A stretch of DNA of 64,000 nucleotides from Portulaca oleracea (Eukaryota; Streptophyta; Magnoliopsida; Caryophyllales; Portulacaceae). The notes beneath the pieces were generated by a model that saw nothing but the letters and a program-made list of their open reading frames with translations, was not told where the DNA came from and ran no database searches. Every line of letters begins with the position of its first letter. The first letter of the stretch is position 1. Made by a program: the position numbers and the translations under genes. Positions 33,771 through 46,457 of the stretch are shown one piece after another. The DNA lies in contig CM055876.1 of the NCBI GenBank assembly GCA_029582165.1, positions 32,805,317 to 32,869,316 on the forward strand, read 5' to 3'.

Positions 33771-36522
33771 CACTTGAAGAATGTGATTATTTTGTTGAAT
33801 ATCTTTGAATAACATGGGCCTTACTTCCCAGTAATTTGCTCCTGAATCTGTTTGTAATAACAGTTTTAGTTCACAAAATCATTGATGCATGATGCATCTT
33901 ATTTTGTTATTCCCTGTTTTGCTTGTTTTTAAGTTGAGAATAATTACTCAAGGGATGTCAATTCAATGTATAGTGCTTGTGACAGAGGCGACAATTTCTT
34001 GACATTCTCATCATTTGGATTGCAAATATAAAGTGATGTCAAGATACTAGTTTTCTGACATCTATGTTTTATTGATGCTGTGAGCATTTCCAAATAGTTC
34101 TGGGTTTTGCTATAATGACAATTTTTCACACTTGTGGGTTTTTGTAGTTCTGACATTTACAGCAGCAAAATCTAGAAGAAGCATTTTTACATGTCATATC
34201 GAGTTAGCAAATAGCATTATGGCTCCCAGGTGTACTCAAGGAACATACATGATGGAAGAATACTTCTGATCTGATACCAATATATCCTATGCTACAGGGT
34301 ATCAGGGTCCAGCTATTGTTCCTTCGCTTTTTATATACAAGTAATGTTTAGATTTTCTGTATTAATATCTTAATACGAAAAGTTAAGATATTAATGCATT
34401 CAAAAGTAGTATCTATTTAGATATTTTTGATAAAATGATAATTAGGGAGGTACCCCAAGTTTCAATGTGGGTATAATGGGGCTGATTTGGTCATCTAGGT
34501 CCAAGTCAAAGATTTTATCAGATTCATGGATAAGGTAAGGTAAATAACTTTTGGTAATTTTTGATAGATTTTGGTTATTTTTTGACAGTTTTTGGTAACT
34601 CTGGGTGAGTTTTAATAAATTTACCTACCAATTTCTATGATTCTATCAATTTATGATTTACCAATGAATCTTACAAACTAAAGTCTCTTATCATAACCCT
34701 TTGCTAATCCCATTCTCTCATCTCCCTCTCATAATTTCACGTGAGAAACAGAAACAGAGAAGAAGATGATGGATGAGTGATGGTGATGGGGTGAAGTAGA
34801 GGAAGATCGAATATCATGGATGAGGGGTTAGTTACTCATTGAATCAGGTATTTTTTGATCAATTTATGATGAGAGTTAAAGACATAAATCTGTAATTGCG
34901 TTAATCTTGGCACTTGTCACGGATTGAGGTTAAACATTGGGGAAGGTAGATAGAGTGAGTTAGGTGGGAGTTGAATTTTTTGCCAACAATTCTACTGCTT
35001 TGCCCCAATGCCTTCCAAAAGTCCTACTCCTACTCATATTTTGGCCATGCCTATCAATAATAACTGATTGGCCATAAAGGAGGGTTTAACAGAGGTTTAA
35101 TACTTGTCAAGGTTAAAACTGAGACATATTTCAATCACCGAATAAAATTTGAAAGTATAAATTGAATACTTCTAATAAAAATAATTAGAATTTACAATAA
35201 AATTTATTATAAAAATTACTAATATTACAATTATGTTTTCCCGAAAAGATTTCTGGGGTAATATGGCGACAACAAGCTTACCTCACTCGGCATGCAGTAG
35301 ACATGCAAAGTAGCAGACCATTTTGATTATTTTACAGGAAGTTATTTCCAGTGGGAAGTGAAGAGTGCGAGTTCATATGGATTGTCTCCCATAGTGGGGG
35401 CAAAAATTCGGTCTCGAATTAATTTCAGTTTGGACAATTTGAATATTTCGGTAAAATTCTCAAACTCATATCATATATGAATTTCTAACTTAGACACTTT
35501 GGGATGTTTGAACTCACTCATATTGTTCGAATTTGTCCAAATATGCCTATATTTAAATTTACACTTAGGTTGTGTTTGATAGAAATTTCTAGTATTTGAT
35601 ACAAAAATACTTGAGAAAACAATTTTCAAAGAAAATTAGGCAATAAATTGACTTCTTTTATTTAACATAGGAAAAATATTTTCCCCCTTTGGCTGTTCGA
35701 TCAATTTTCCAAAGAAACTTTACGATACGATATGTACGATTATAAAAGTATAAATAAAAATTTTGAACTCCAAATGTCTTTACAACATTTCGTATTATTT
35801 TTGAGATCTATTTTACAACATATATGGTGAATATTGCTGACATTTTTCATTGCTAAATATCTAATTGAAATTGAAGACTGAAGTTCAACTTCAACGGCTT
35901 GATTATAAACTTTGTAATACGATAAAATTGATTGAAAAAAGCTCAAATATATGAATTTTGAGTATCAAATAGTATCCGATAACATATATCAATATTTTTG
36001 CTGCTAAAACTAACTGAAAGTTAAAAGCAAAATTCAATTTTAGCAGTTTGAATCGAAACTTTATGATATGATAGCATAGGATACAGTAAAAAAGCTCAAA
36101 CATAAATTTTGCATTTTAAAAATTTTCATCATTCTAAAAATTTTCATTTGTAACATATATCGTAAGTTCGTAACTTATATCAACATTCTCTGCCGCAAAA
36201 TTTACCTGAAACTTAATAACAAAATTCAATTTCAACTATTTGGATTGAAACTTTATAATGCAATAAGATAGATTTAAAAAAAAACTCAAATATTAATTTC
36301 AAGCTCTAAATATTTTAATTTGAAACATATCAGCACATATGTAGACTTTTTTTCTGTTAGATCTAACCGAAATTGAAACTAAAACTTAAGAGTAAAATCC
36401 AATTTCAACAATTTGAATCAAAACTTTATAATATGATACGTTGAATTTAAAAATAAAAAATCAAATGTGAATTTTCAGCTCTAATATTTTCATCTAAAAT
36501 ACATATTGCCACTTATGTTGAA
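33771..36522. other. Intergenic region without recognisable genes
   Basis: The sequence is AT-rich. It holds fragments of TTTTGGTAAC-type repeat (near 34530-34660) and several diverged copies of a TTCAATTTCAAC...GAAACTTTATAATA unit between about 35870 and 36440, spaced roughly 180 bp apart. Confidence 0.55.
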
Positions 36523-37193
36523 AGTGTTTGGATAAAAATGTCCTTCAACCTTATAATTTAGGCAAAAATGTCACTAAACTTCAATACTTGTCAAAATTGC
36601 CACTGAAGTTTCCAATTTAATTAAAAATGCCCCTCAAACTTCTCTTAACTGGTAAGAGTTGGTTACCATTGCACTCCTTCTTCTTCCTCCAGCTTCCTCA
36701 AACAACATACCCAAATCCAACCCCAAACCCTAAACCTTAAATCTGAAAATCGAGTGATTGCGCTGAACTCATCGACATGGTTTCGATGATGAAGAGGAAG
36801 AAGAAATAGAGGAAGGGAGGTGCGAAAGAGGAGGAGGAGGAGGTTGGAAAGTCTAGGGGTCGGGTTTAGAAAAGTTGAAGGGTATTTGGAGCTTTTTAAA
36901 ATAGGGGTGGGTTGGGTGAGAGTGAAGAAGATGAAGGGGCAGTGGTGAAAAGCTTCAAGTTTTTTTTTGAAAAATTATGGCAACCTAGACAAAAGTGGAG
37001 AAACTTTTTATAACAGGTTAATTTTTTTTAGGGGTATTTTTGATCAAATAGGAAATTTCATTGGTAATTTTGACAAATTTTGAAGTACTTGGAAGCATTT
37101 GGATACTAAATTTTGGCATTTTGAAGTTTAGTGACATTTTTGCCTAAACTGAAAAATTGAATGGTATTTTTATCCAAGCACTCCTTATATTGA
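36512..37193. mobile_element. MULE-like non-autonomous element, 660 bp
   Basis: Inverted ends of more than 50 bp start AGTGTTTGGATAAAAAT at 36523 and end with the complement of AGTGCTTGGATAAAAAT at 37182; the shared TTTAGGCAAAAATGTCACTA follows. They are flanked by CTTATGTTGA and CTTATATTGA (one mismatch). The middle (36670-36960) is gene-like and purine/CT-rich (AACCCTAAACC, then GAAGAGGAAGAAG). The overall plan is the same as in the larger element at 27580. Confidence 0.7.
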
Positions 37194-37952
37194 CGTTTTT
37201 CACCTTTAAACTTGAATTTCACACAAACTCGGACAACACGATTTTCTTTCCGAGACCCAACCTAATTTTAGAATAGAATATAATCAAATTGTTTAAATTT
37301 AAAATTCGGACAAAAAATTGATGACCACACCCAATTGAACGGGGGCTGAAAAAATTCAGGTATTAAATCCAACAAAATTTTGTCAATAATACTACTACTA
37401 GTCCTCTCCAAGTAGTCACGTTCTTGAGTGACCAACACTAAAACTGGTCAAACAAGCAAAATGTGTAGCCAGCGACGTTCTCACTTTATATTACCTAACT
37501 ACTAGTATAATTCCTGGAGTCTCCATTGCAGAAAACCAAAATTCAAAATCAAAATATAAAAAAAAAACTACAGTCAAAGTGTTTCACGCGCAGTAAGCCA
37601 GTACCGTTACTACGGTAGATTGGTAGTACTACTAACCAGGGTCCACCATTTCCCACTGTGTTTTTCTTTCTTTTTTTATTTATTAATTTTTGTGAACAGG
37701 GCAGGGCAAGTAATTAAACCAAGGAAAGGCCAAAGGGGCGACATCTTTTTGTTACCATCAGATGGAGATGGGTGATTTGAACCCTGAAGAATGATTGAAC
37801 ACCTTTTTTTTTCTTCTTTTTCAAAAAAAAAGGGGAAAAAAAAAACCATCTTTGAGAGGGTGAGTGGGAAAGAACACACACTCACTTGTCTTTCTCCTTT
37901 GTTGTTTTGGCTTATAAAAGAAGCTCCCCAATTTGCTGCCAACTATTTAATA

Positions 37953-40900
37953 ATGTCGCCAGATTCCACTGGGAAAACAACGACTGAGCAGTGGAGATGG
38001 TCTGAAATGCAAGGCCTTGAGCTCAACAACAACCAAAACCAAGAATCAGGTGAGAAAGAAGCCATGGATAATCCACCTGAAACTTCAACAAGGCAGCAGC
38101 AGCTGAAAGATGAACAACAAGAAGGAGATAAGCCTAAAGAGGCACCCCAACCTGTACCCTTCAAAGAGCTTTTCAGATTTGCTGATGGGTTAGATTGTGT
38201 TTTAATGGTGATTGGCTCTGTTGGAGCTTTCGTTCATGGCTGCTCTTTGCCTCTCTTCCTCCGATTCTTCGCCGATCTTGTTAATTCTTTTGGGTCTTAT
38301 GCCAATAACCCAGATAAAATGATGCAGGAAGTTTTGAAGGTAAGTACCCTTTTAGAATATAATGTACTCCACATTACTTTTTTTGGAACTTTTCTTAGAT
38401 TTTCTATCTGGGTTTTTTTGTGGGCAGTATGCATTTTACTTCCTTGCTGTTGGAGCAGCAATTTGGTTCTCTTCATGGGCAGGTGAGTGTTCTTTCTCTT
38501 CAGTTTTCAATTGAGGTGGGGTTGTTAATTTGGTTGGATTTTGATTATTGAAAGGAGTACTTTTGGTGGGCAGAAATCGCTTGCTGGATGTGGACTGGAG
38601 AGAGGCAATCGACCAAAATGAGAATCAAGTACTTGGAAGCAGCTTTGAATCAGGACATTCAGTACTTTGATACCGAATTTAGAACATCTGACATAGTTTT
38701 TGGCATTAACACTGATGCTGCACTTGTCCAAGATGCTATTAGTGAGAAGGTAAGCAGGTTTTAATTCAATTTTCCTCTGACATTCATTGCTGGGTCTATT
38801 CCAACGAACTCACCTGACATTGGGTTTCAACAGTTGGGTAGTTTTATTCACTACATGGCAACGTTTGTGACGGGTTTTGTGGTGGGATTCACTGCTGTTT
38901 GGCAATTGGCTCTGGTCACTTTAGCTGTGGTTCCATTAATCGCTGTCATAGGAGGGACTCACGCTGCAACCTTATCAAAGCTGTCAAGCAAGACCCAAGG
39001 CTCCCTTTCTCAAGCTGGGAATATCGTCGAACAGGTAGAATGCACTCTTGACTCTTGAATATATACCTCTTTTCTGCCTCACTTTTTAGTGTTCTCATGA
39101 GGATGAAATTCGCAGGCAATTGTTCAAATCCGAGTAGTGTATGCATTTGTGGGTGAATCCAGAACTCTGCAAGCATATTCATCCGCATTGAAGCTCGTAC
39201 AAAGGCTAGGTTACAAGATTGGATTTGCAAAGGGTTTAGGGTTAGGAGCTACTTATTTCACTGTATTTTGCTGCTATGCCCTTCTTCTTTGGTATGGAGG
39301 TTACCTTGTCAGGCACCATTACACAAATGGTGGCCTCGCTATTGCTACCATGTTTTCTGTCATGATTGGTGGACTGTAAGTTCACTTTCCCATATCAACT
39401 CTCATTTTGCTGGTTGTTTGATTTCGGGTTGTATTTGAAATCGGGTTATATTTTGTGTGTGTTGGTGTGCAGGGGTCTGGGGCAGTCAGCTCCGAGTATG
39501 AGTGCATTTGCAAAGGCGAAAGTCGCTGCTGCGAAGATTTTCCAGGTGATCGATCACCGGCCAGACATTGACAGAAACAATGAATCCGGGACAGAATTGG
39601 ATTCAGTGATGGGTCAAATAGAGCTCAAAAACGTCGATTTCGCATACCCATCTCGGTCAGATGTCAAAATCCTTAACAATTTCTGTCTCGTTGTACCTGC
39701 TGGGAAAACTGTGGCATTGGTTGGGAGTAGTGGATCTGGAAAGAGTACGGTTGTCGCCCTCATTGAGAGATTTTATGATCCCAATCAAGGTATAGACAAC
39801 TACTAGTACTTTTGTCTAGTTTCAATCGAATGTTGTTTGAGCTGATTGGATTGATTCTCAAGGGATGAACTTAGATCAAGCACAAATGTTTTGCAGGACA
39901 AGTTGTGGTAGACGGGCACGATGTAAAGACATTGAAGCTGAGATGGCTGAGACAGCAAATTGGGCTGGTGAGTCAGGAGCCGGCATTGTTCGCGACAAGC
40001 ATCAAAGAGAACATACTTCTAGGAAGGCCAGATGCTACACAGGACGAGATCGAAGAGGCTGCTAGGGTTGCCAATGCACATTCATTCATTGTTAAGCTTC
40101 CTGATGGCTATGACACACAGGTATTTATGCATCCCTTTTTCCCTTTGTTACATCTTGATACATGTATATATGTTGATTGCATTCAATTGGTATGAAACTC
40201 TGACTTGAGATTTCAGGAGGCTGATCTTTGTTCAAAGTCCCCTCTTTGTTTGTTTGTTTCTTTGTTGTATAGTTGTATGTTTTACTCTTATCATCTTTGG
40301 GATTTGGTACCTGAGTGTCATTCTCAGATCTTCCTTATATCACCTTACACGGCAAAATTTTGTCCGACCTTGACTATCCTAATTGTCTGATCTAGAAAAA
40401 ATCGAGTCTGGACATGAATTTCCCGTCTGAATTTTAATATTAACCAAATTGATTGAATATTCCGACATAAAATTTCTCTTTTTTTATTGTCTGAATCTAA
40501 TTTCGACCCGAATTTGGCTTCGTCCGAATTGTCTGACGCAAAATAAAATCGGGTCCGGATCTGAATTTCTCGTCTTAATTTTGACATTGACCGGATTTAT
40601 CTACACGAATTTACCCGCACCCCGTACTAATGGTCTTTTTGAATTGTCTTATCTCCTTCATTTGGGGATGAATCTAGAATTCTACTCCATGGGCCCAAAA
40701 TAATTAACTTTTATGCCTTTTAAAGTCAATCTTCAATAAATAACTTTTTACATAATATTTTATCAAAAATATAATATTATACTTAATTAAATTGTCAAAA
40801 TTGTCCACACAAAAATCTAGACACATAAAAGAACTAGAGAGAGTAGTAATAGTATAGGTAGTGTGTTTTAGCAACAATATGAATGGTTTTTTTCATAAAG

Positions 40901-43900
40901 AATGTGAATGTTGGATGTTAGAGTAGTTATGTATGTATTTATTTAATTTTATGGGTTTGAAGGGAGATATTTTGTCCTATGCATAATGACGGAGGATTTG
41001 GTGTTGAACTAGGATTAGGAAAACCCTAGTAGTAGGTATTTGTTAATTAAATAGTCAATGTTCCTTTAATTTAAAACGATGCCGTACTGGTACTACATTA
41101 GGTGACCAAACTGGACCTGGCACCATTTCCTTGTTAAAAAAGTCAAAGGCGACAGTAGTTTTTTCATCATGCGTTTAAAGAAGGGATATATAACATGGGT
41201 TCCACTGGACCTAAAAAAAGAAAAGAAAAAACATGGGTTCCACTCAGCAATGCATGTGACCATAGTACTAGTATGTTTACACTTTTTTCTTCTTCACAAA
41301 TAAGGACCACTTGGACCTCTTGGAGTCTTGGCAATTGTTAGTACAATTTTTGTTACTTTAGTTTTTTGCTTCACTCTTGATTGTTTGGTTATCTTTCGTT
41401 TGTTTTGGGGAATGCCATGATTACCATTATAACATGTTCGTCCCAATGAGATTTGACCGTTTTGGCACTTGCCATGATTACTATTATAACATGTTTATTG
41501 AAGGATGAACATCAATTATTGCGGCCCCCTTTTTTCTTTCCTTGGTTCACATGTTTCTTTGTCACCACTTTTCGTTATCTTTTTGCTCTAGTGGGCAGGC
41601 TCTCAGATTGATGCGTCTTGGACACTTAAAGCTTAGTAATTTGATTGAGGAAGAAAGAGCTTAGTAATCATATAATAATGGATGTTGCAAAACTGACCTG
41701 AGATCTGAATTTAGAACCTGAAAAAACCAAACTGCAACTCGAAAAGTGACTTCGATTAAGTTCCATGCCCAAATGGCTCTAAATCGAACCGAATCCAATA
41801 TGAAAGAATTTCACCCGAACCAACGCGAACAAGACTCACCGTAATCAATCTGAATCTTAACAGCACCGAAATTTGTTGACCCCAAAACTGACCAGAATCG
41901 ATTCACCCGTTTGCCAGGCTACGACTATCCAAGTTTTTTAGTTATCATTGAAGTGTGACAAATACCTTTTTATTATTTAGTGAACTAGTATAACAATAAT
42001 GATGATGATAAGAATAAACATATATAATGAGTAATGATCACAGTCACAAATATAATAACTAATATATATAATATAGTGTTGGTTGAAGAAGTATATTTAA
42101 TTAATTGATTGAAATGAGTGACAGGTAGGAGAGAGAGGGGTGCAACTGTCTGGGGGACAGAAGCAGAGGATTGCAATAGCAAGGGCAATGCTGAAGAACC
42201 CAGGAATACTGCTGTTAGATGAGGCGACCAGTGCATTGGACTCTGAATCAGAGAAGCTTGTCCAGGAGGCACTTGACCGTTTCATGATTGGGAGAACAAC
42301 CCTTGTGATTGCCCACCGCTTGTCCACCATACGCAAGGCTGACCTCGTCGCTGCACTTCAACAGGGGAGTGTCTCCGAGATTGGAACACATGATGAGCTC
42401 ATTGCCAAAGGGGACAATAGCTTCTATTCCAAGCTCATCCGTATGCAAGAGGCTGCTCATGAAACCGCCCTCAATAATGCCAGAAAGAGCAGTGCCAGGT
42501 ACCTACTTCCACCTAGGCCTGTAACTGAACCGAGCCGGTTTGCAAGCTGCTCGGGTTCGACTCGATCAAAGCTTGGTTCGAGCTCGCTTTAACCAAAGCT
42601 TCGATTCGGTTAGGCTTGCTTAAGTATTTTAAGCAAGAAGTACGTGACACTCTATGAATATTGGTATATTATATATTAATTTGGATGTTTAAAATTTAAT
42701 ATTAGAGTTTCGTAATTATAAGTGTTAATGATTAAACTTTGCTTGATTATACACTTTATTGTAAAAAAAAAGAAGCTATTTTCTAGTTAAATTCAATAAA
42801 TATTTAGAAATATATTTGATTTTTAAATTAAATAAAAAACAGACCTGAGCGCGGGCCTAAATTTTCAAATCAAGTCTAGGCCCGAGCCTTGACTTTGAAA
42901 GCTCGATGAGCTTTGCGCCAAGCCTGAGCCGAGCTTTTCCCAACTGAGTCTAGGGGGCTCGGCTCATTTACACCTCTACTTCCACCCATGCCGAGGTTGT
43001 CTTGCAAATGTTTGGGGGGGGGGGGGGATATTGTCCTGCAAAATGTGTTTACTGTTTAGGAATTTGCATGCGGGGTGAGAATTCATAATAAAAATGAGAA
43101 TAACAATTCATCATAATAGAATAAGAATGACAATTGTGTTTATGATTAAAGTGCAACCTCTGACCCTTTGGTATACTGGTGTGCGGTATATTTTTGCAGG
43201 CCATCTAGTGCCAGAAACTCTGTTAGCTCTCCGATAATAGCACGCAACTCTTCTTACGGTCGCTCCCCATACTCACGTCGACTGTCAGATTTCTCCACTT
43301 CTGATTTTAGTCTGTCTCTGGATGGCCCACATGGTAATTACCGCCTGGAGAAGCTGGCATTCAAGGAGCAGGCGAGCTCTTTTTGGCGCCTTGCCAAGAT
43401 GAACGCACCCGAGTGGCCTTATGCCTTGGTTGGTTCTGTGGGCTCTGTTGTCTGCGGTTCTCTCAGCGCCTTTTTTGCATACGTTCTGAGTGCTGTCCTT
43501 AGTGTCTACTACAATCCGGACCATGCTTACATGATCAGGGAGATCGCAAAGTACTGCTACCTCCTAATTGGGCTTTCATCGACTGCTCTCATTTTCAACA
43601 CGTTGCAGCATTTCTTTTGGGATATGGTTGGTGAGAACCTGACCAAGAGGGTGAGGGAGAAGATGCTGGCGGCAGTGTTGAAGAATGAGATGGCGTGGTT
43701 TGACCAAGAAGAGAACGAGAGCGCACGGATTGCTGCTAGGCTTTCCCTTGACGCCAACAATGTTAGATCTGCAATTGGAGACCGGATTTCTGTTATCATG
43801 CAGAACTCTGCACTCATGCTTGTGGCCTGCACTGCTGGTTTTGTTTTGCAGTGGCGCCTTGCCCTTGTCCTCATTGCCGTCTTCCCTGTAGTCGTTGCTG

Positions 43901-45614
43901 CCACCGTTTTGCAGGTTTGTCACTCAAAACTGGTTTTGACTGCAGTGACTAATAGTCGACAACATTGTGAGTACATGCTAAACGTAGAACACAGTGACCT
44001 GATTCGACCCAAAACCTCATAGTTCAGACTGGATAAGCTGGACTGATTGAAATTTGCTGATTAGTGTTCATTTCAGTTTTCTTGGCAAACTTAGACAAAC
44101 CAATGTTAATGTTGAATAAGATTTTTTTACAAGGGCGGATTAAATCTGGTTCTTTCTAGACTCTAAAGTCTGAATCTATCTGATCTGAACAAGCCATTTC
44201 CATGAGTAGCCCCCTGTCCTAAAAAAACCGAACAATAAAACACAAAATATAATAGCCTATTAACCTTTAGACAGAACTGTACAGAGATTTGAACAAAACA
44301 TGGGCATTTACTCTGTTTAATTATGGTGTGTTCTCACTTGTCTCTCAGAAAATGTTCCTGAAAGGTTTCTCTGGCGACCTAGAGGCGGTTCATGCAAAAG
44401 CAACACAGCTGGCCGGAGAAGCCGTCTCAAACGTAAGAACCGTGGCCGCCTTCAACTCAGAAGTAAAAATTGTCGGCCTATTTGCAGCCAACCTCGAGAC
44501 TCCTCTACGTCACTCCTTCTGGAAGGGACAGATCGCTGGAAGTGGCTACGGAGTTGCCCAGTTCGCTCTTTACGCTTCCTATGCACTCGGTCTCTGGTAC
44601 GCTTCGTGGCTGGTTAAGCACGGGATCTCCGATTTCTCAAAGACCATTCGAGTGTTCATGGTCCTGATGGTCTCCGCCAATGGGGCTGCCGAGACCCTGA
44701 CCCTGGCGCCCGACTTCATCAAGGGCGGCCGTGCCATGAAGTCAGTCTTTGAGTTTCTCGACAGGAAGACCGAGATCGACCCGGATGATCCGGATGCCAC
44801 CCCGGTCCCAGACCGGCTCAGGGGCGAGGTGGAGCTCAAACATGTTGACTTCACCTACCCGACTCGGCCAGACATATCCATATTCAGAGACCTGAACCTA
44901 CGGGCCCGGGCCGGGAAGACCCTTGCCCTGGTGGGCCCCAGCGGGTGTGGTAAGAGCTCCGTCATCGCCCTCGTCCTGAGGTTCTACGACCCATCGTCGG
45001 GGCGAGTCATGTTGGACGGGAAGGACATCAGGAAGTACAGCGTGAAATCCTTGCGAAAACACATGGCATTGGTCCCCCAAGAGCCGTGCCTGTTCGCCAC
45101 CTCCGTTTATGAAAACATAAGATATGGCAACGAAGACGCGACCGAGGCTGAGGTGATCGAGGCGGCCACATTGGCAAACGCCCACAAGTTCATATCGGGG
45201 ATGCCAGATGGATACAAGACATTTGTGGGAGAAAGAGGGGTTCAGCTGTCGGGTGGTCAAAAGCAGAGGATTGCGCTGGCCAGGGCGTTTGTGAGGCAGG
45301 CGGACATACTTTTGTTGGATGAGGCCACGAGCGCATTGGATGCGGAGTCAGAGAGGTCGGTCCAGGAGGCTCTCGACAGGGCCTGCAAGGGGAAGACCAC
45401 CATCGTCGTCGCTCACAGGCTGTCCACAGTGAGAAATGCCCATGTCATTGCAGTCATAGACGACGGGAAAGTGGCGGAGCAAGGGTCGCATTCGCAGCTG
45501 TTGAAGAACTATCCGGATGGATGTTACGCGCGGATGATTCAGTTGCAGAGGTTTACGCAGGGACAGGCGGTTGGAATGGCATCCGGGTCAACCTCCAGGG
45601 ATAACAATTCATGA
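37953..45614 (+). CDS. ABCB1: ABCB1 (PGP1) auxin-transporting ABC protein
   Basis: Ten exons: 37953-38339, 38428-38482, 38574-38749, 38834-39034, 39116-39375, 39473-39789, 39897-40120, 42125-42498, 43200-43914 and 44349-45614. They join in phase to about 1324 residues, near the roughly 1286 of Arabidopsis ABCB1. The layout is TMD1-NBD1-TMD2-NBD2. NBD1 has GSSGSGKS (about 444-451), LSGGQ (about 548) and [15 protein letters not shown]2 has GPSGCGKS (about 1099), LSGGQ (about 1203) and the same Walker B. The serine-rich linker ([25 protein letters not shown]) is nearly identical to ABCB1 orthologues and is a likely phosphorylation region. ABCB1 exports auxin across the plasma membrane. The start at 37953 is chosen because [14 protein letters not shown] follows it, as in orthologues; an in-frame ATG at 37791 would add 54 unrelated residues. 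Introns 7 and 8 carry repeat DNA. Confidence 0.95.
40121..42124 (+). other. ABCB1 intron 7, 2.0 kb, repeat-rich
   Basis: This is the longest intron of the gene. It includes a diverged TTGTCCGAC/GTCTGAATTTT repeat (about 40340-40640), which resembles patches near 20690-20960 and 37200-37400, and otherwise AT-rich DNA. No coding sequence is seen. Confidence 0.6.
42503..42986. mobile_element. MITE in ABCB1 intron 8 next to the splice donor
   Basis: Inverted ends (AGGCCTGTAACTGAACCGAG and the complement of GAGGTGTAAATGAGCCGAG) bound 42514-42975. The 11-bp direct repeat CTACTTCCACC lies on both sides (42503-42513 and 42976-42986). The element starts 16 bases after the exon 8 end. Internal GAGCTCG and GAGCCGAGC motifs are of the hAT-like GAGCTCGAG type. 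Confidence 0.75.
43014..43027. repeat. Run of 14 G in ABCB1 intron 8
   Basis: This is an uninterrupted G homopolymer; its true length may be uncertain in the assembly. Confidence 0.9.
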
Positions 45615-46457
45615 TTCTGGCTGGGGTTTGGTGAAAAATGAAAATGTAAAAGAGAAGGAATAGAGAGAAAGAAAGGAAAAGGGGTGTATATCGGATGGCC
45701 CTGGCCCTTTCAGCGTGAGCGTGTTGGAGTTGTTCATTCTTGATGTCATATGACACCATGTCTAATGGTTTATATCTTACTTGATCTTAGTTTACCAAAT
45801 ATATTTCCATTTTTTTTTGGTCCTAATGGGTGTCATCTCGTTGGAAATAGAATCCTAAAGTATAGCAAAGCTAGAAGCTGGCAACTCTTTCGGCTAATCG
45901 GCTTGGACACTGACTTGGCTTCAAAATCTCCGATGGTAAATGATCCAAATCAGGTCTACTGACTTGGATTACAGACCTAAGACCATGATGGTCAAAGCTG
46001 TGCAACTCATAAAAACACTCGAACATTACACAAATAACCCAAGCCCAGACCACAATACTTTGCATACAGGAACCACCACAGTGTAATACTACTTCCGTCT
46101 CAAAATATTTGTCCTTTAACTAATTTTTAACCATTAATTATTTACAAATTACAATAACTTGCAATATAAAATTATCTTCATTATAATTTTTAATATATTA
46201 TCTTTTTTATGACGGTAATTTCATATTTTAGTTTATTATAATTTATGAATAATAAATTATCAAAATTTAGTCAAAAAAAATAAATATTTTAAAATGGAGG
46301 TAGTAGTACAAAAATTGGGAGCGGAGGAAGTTCAGGTGACAAGTGTACAAGTGCTGTGTACAGCTTTCAACATAGGGCAGGTCGACAAATTAAAATGAAG
46401 GAGAGATCGCCCACATGAGGTCACCCTGCAACTTCATTACCCACCGACCGCCGGGAA
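45615..46457. other. Region between ABCB1 and F-box copy 2
   Basis: It contains the ABCB1 3' untranslated region and one Stowaway-like MITE; no other gene is supported. Confidence 0.6.
46089..46303. mobile_element. Stowaway-like MITE between ABCB1 and F-box copy 2
   Basis: The ends CTACTTCCGTCTC and the complement of CTACCTCCATTTT are flanked by TA (46087-46088 and 46304-46305). Confidence 0.8.

Noticed and set aside
37905..37920. TATAAAAG as the ABCB1 TATA box
   Set aside because: It lies only about 40 bp before the chosen start codon, which would leave almost no 5' untranslated region, so it was not called as a promoter.
37791..37952. In-frame upstream ATG extending ABCB1 by 54 residues
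   Set aside because: The extension is poly-lysine/phenylalanine low-complexity sequence without similarity to ABCB1 N-termini, whereas the start at 37953 is followed directly by the conserved [13 protein letters not shown] segment.
43557..43923. Long open frames antisense to ABCB1 exon 9
   Set aside because: They are shadows of the conserved plus-strand coding sequence; the same holds for the frames opposite exon 10 and the mannosidase exons.
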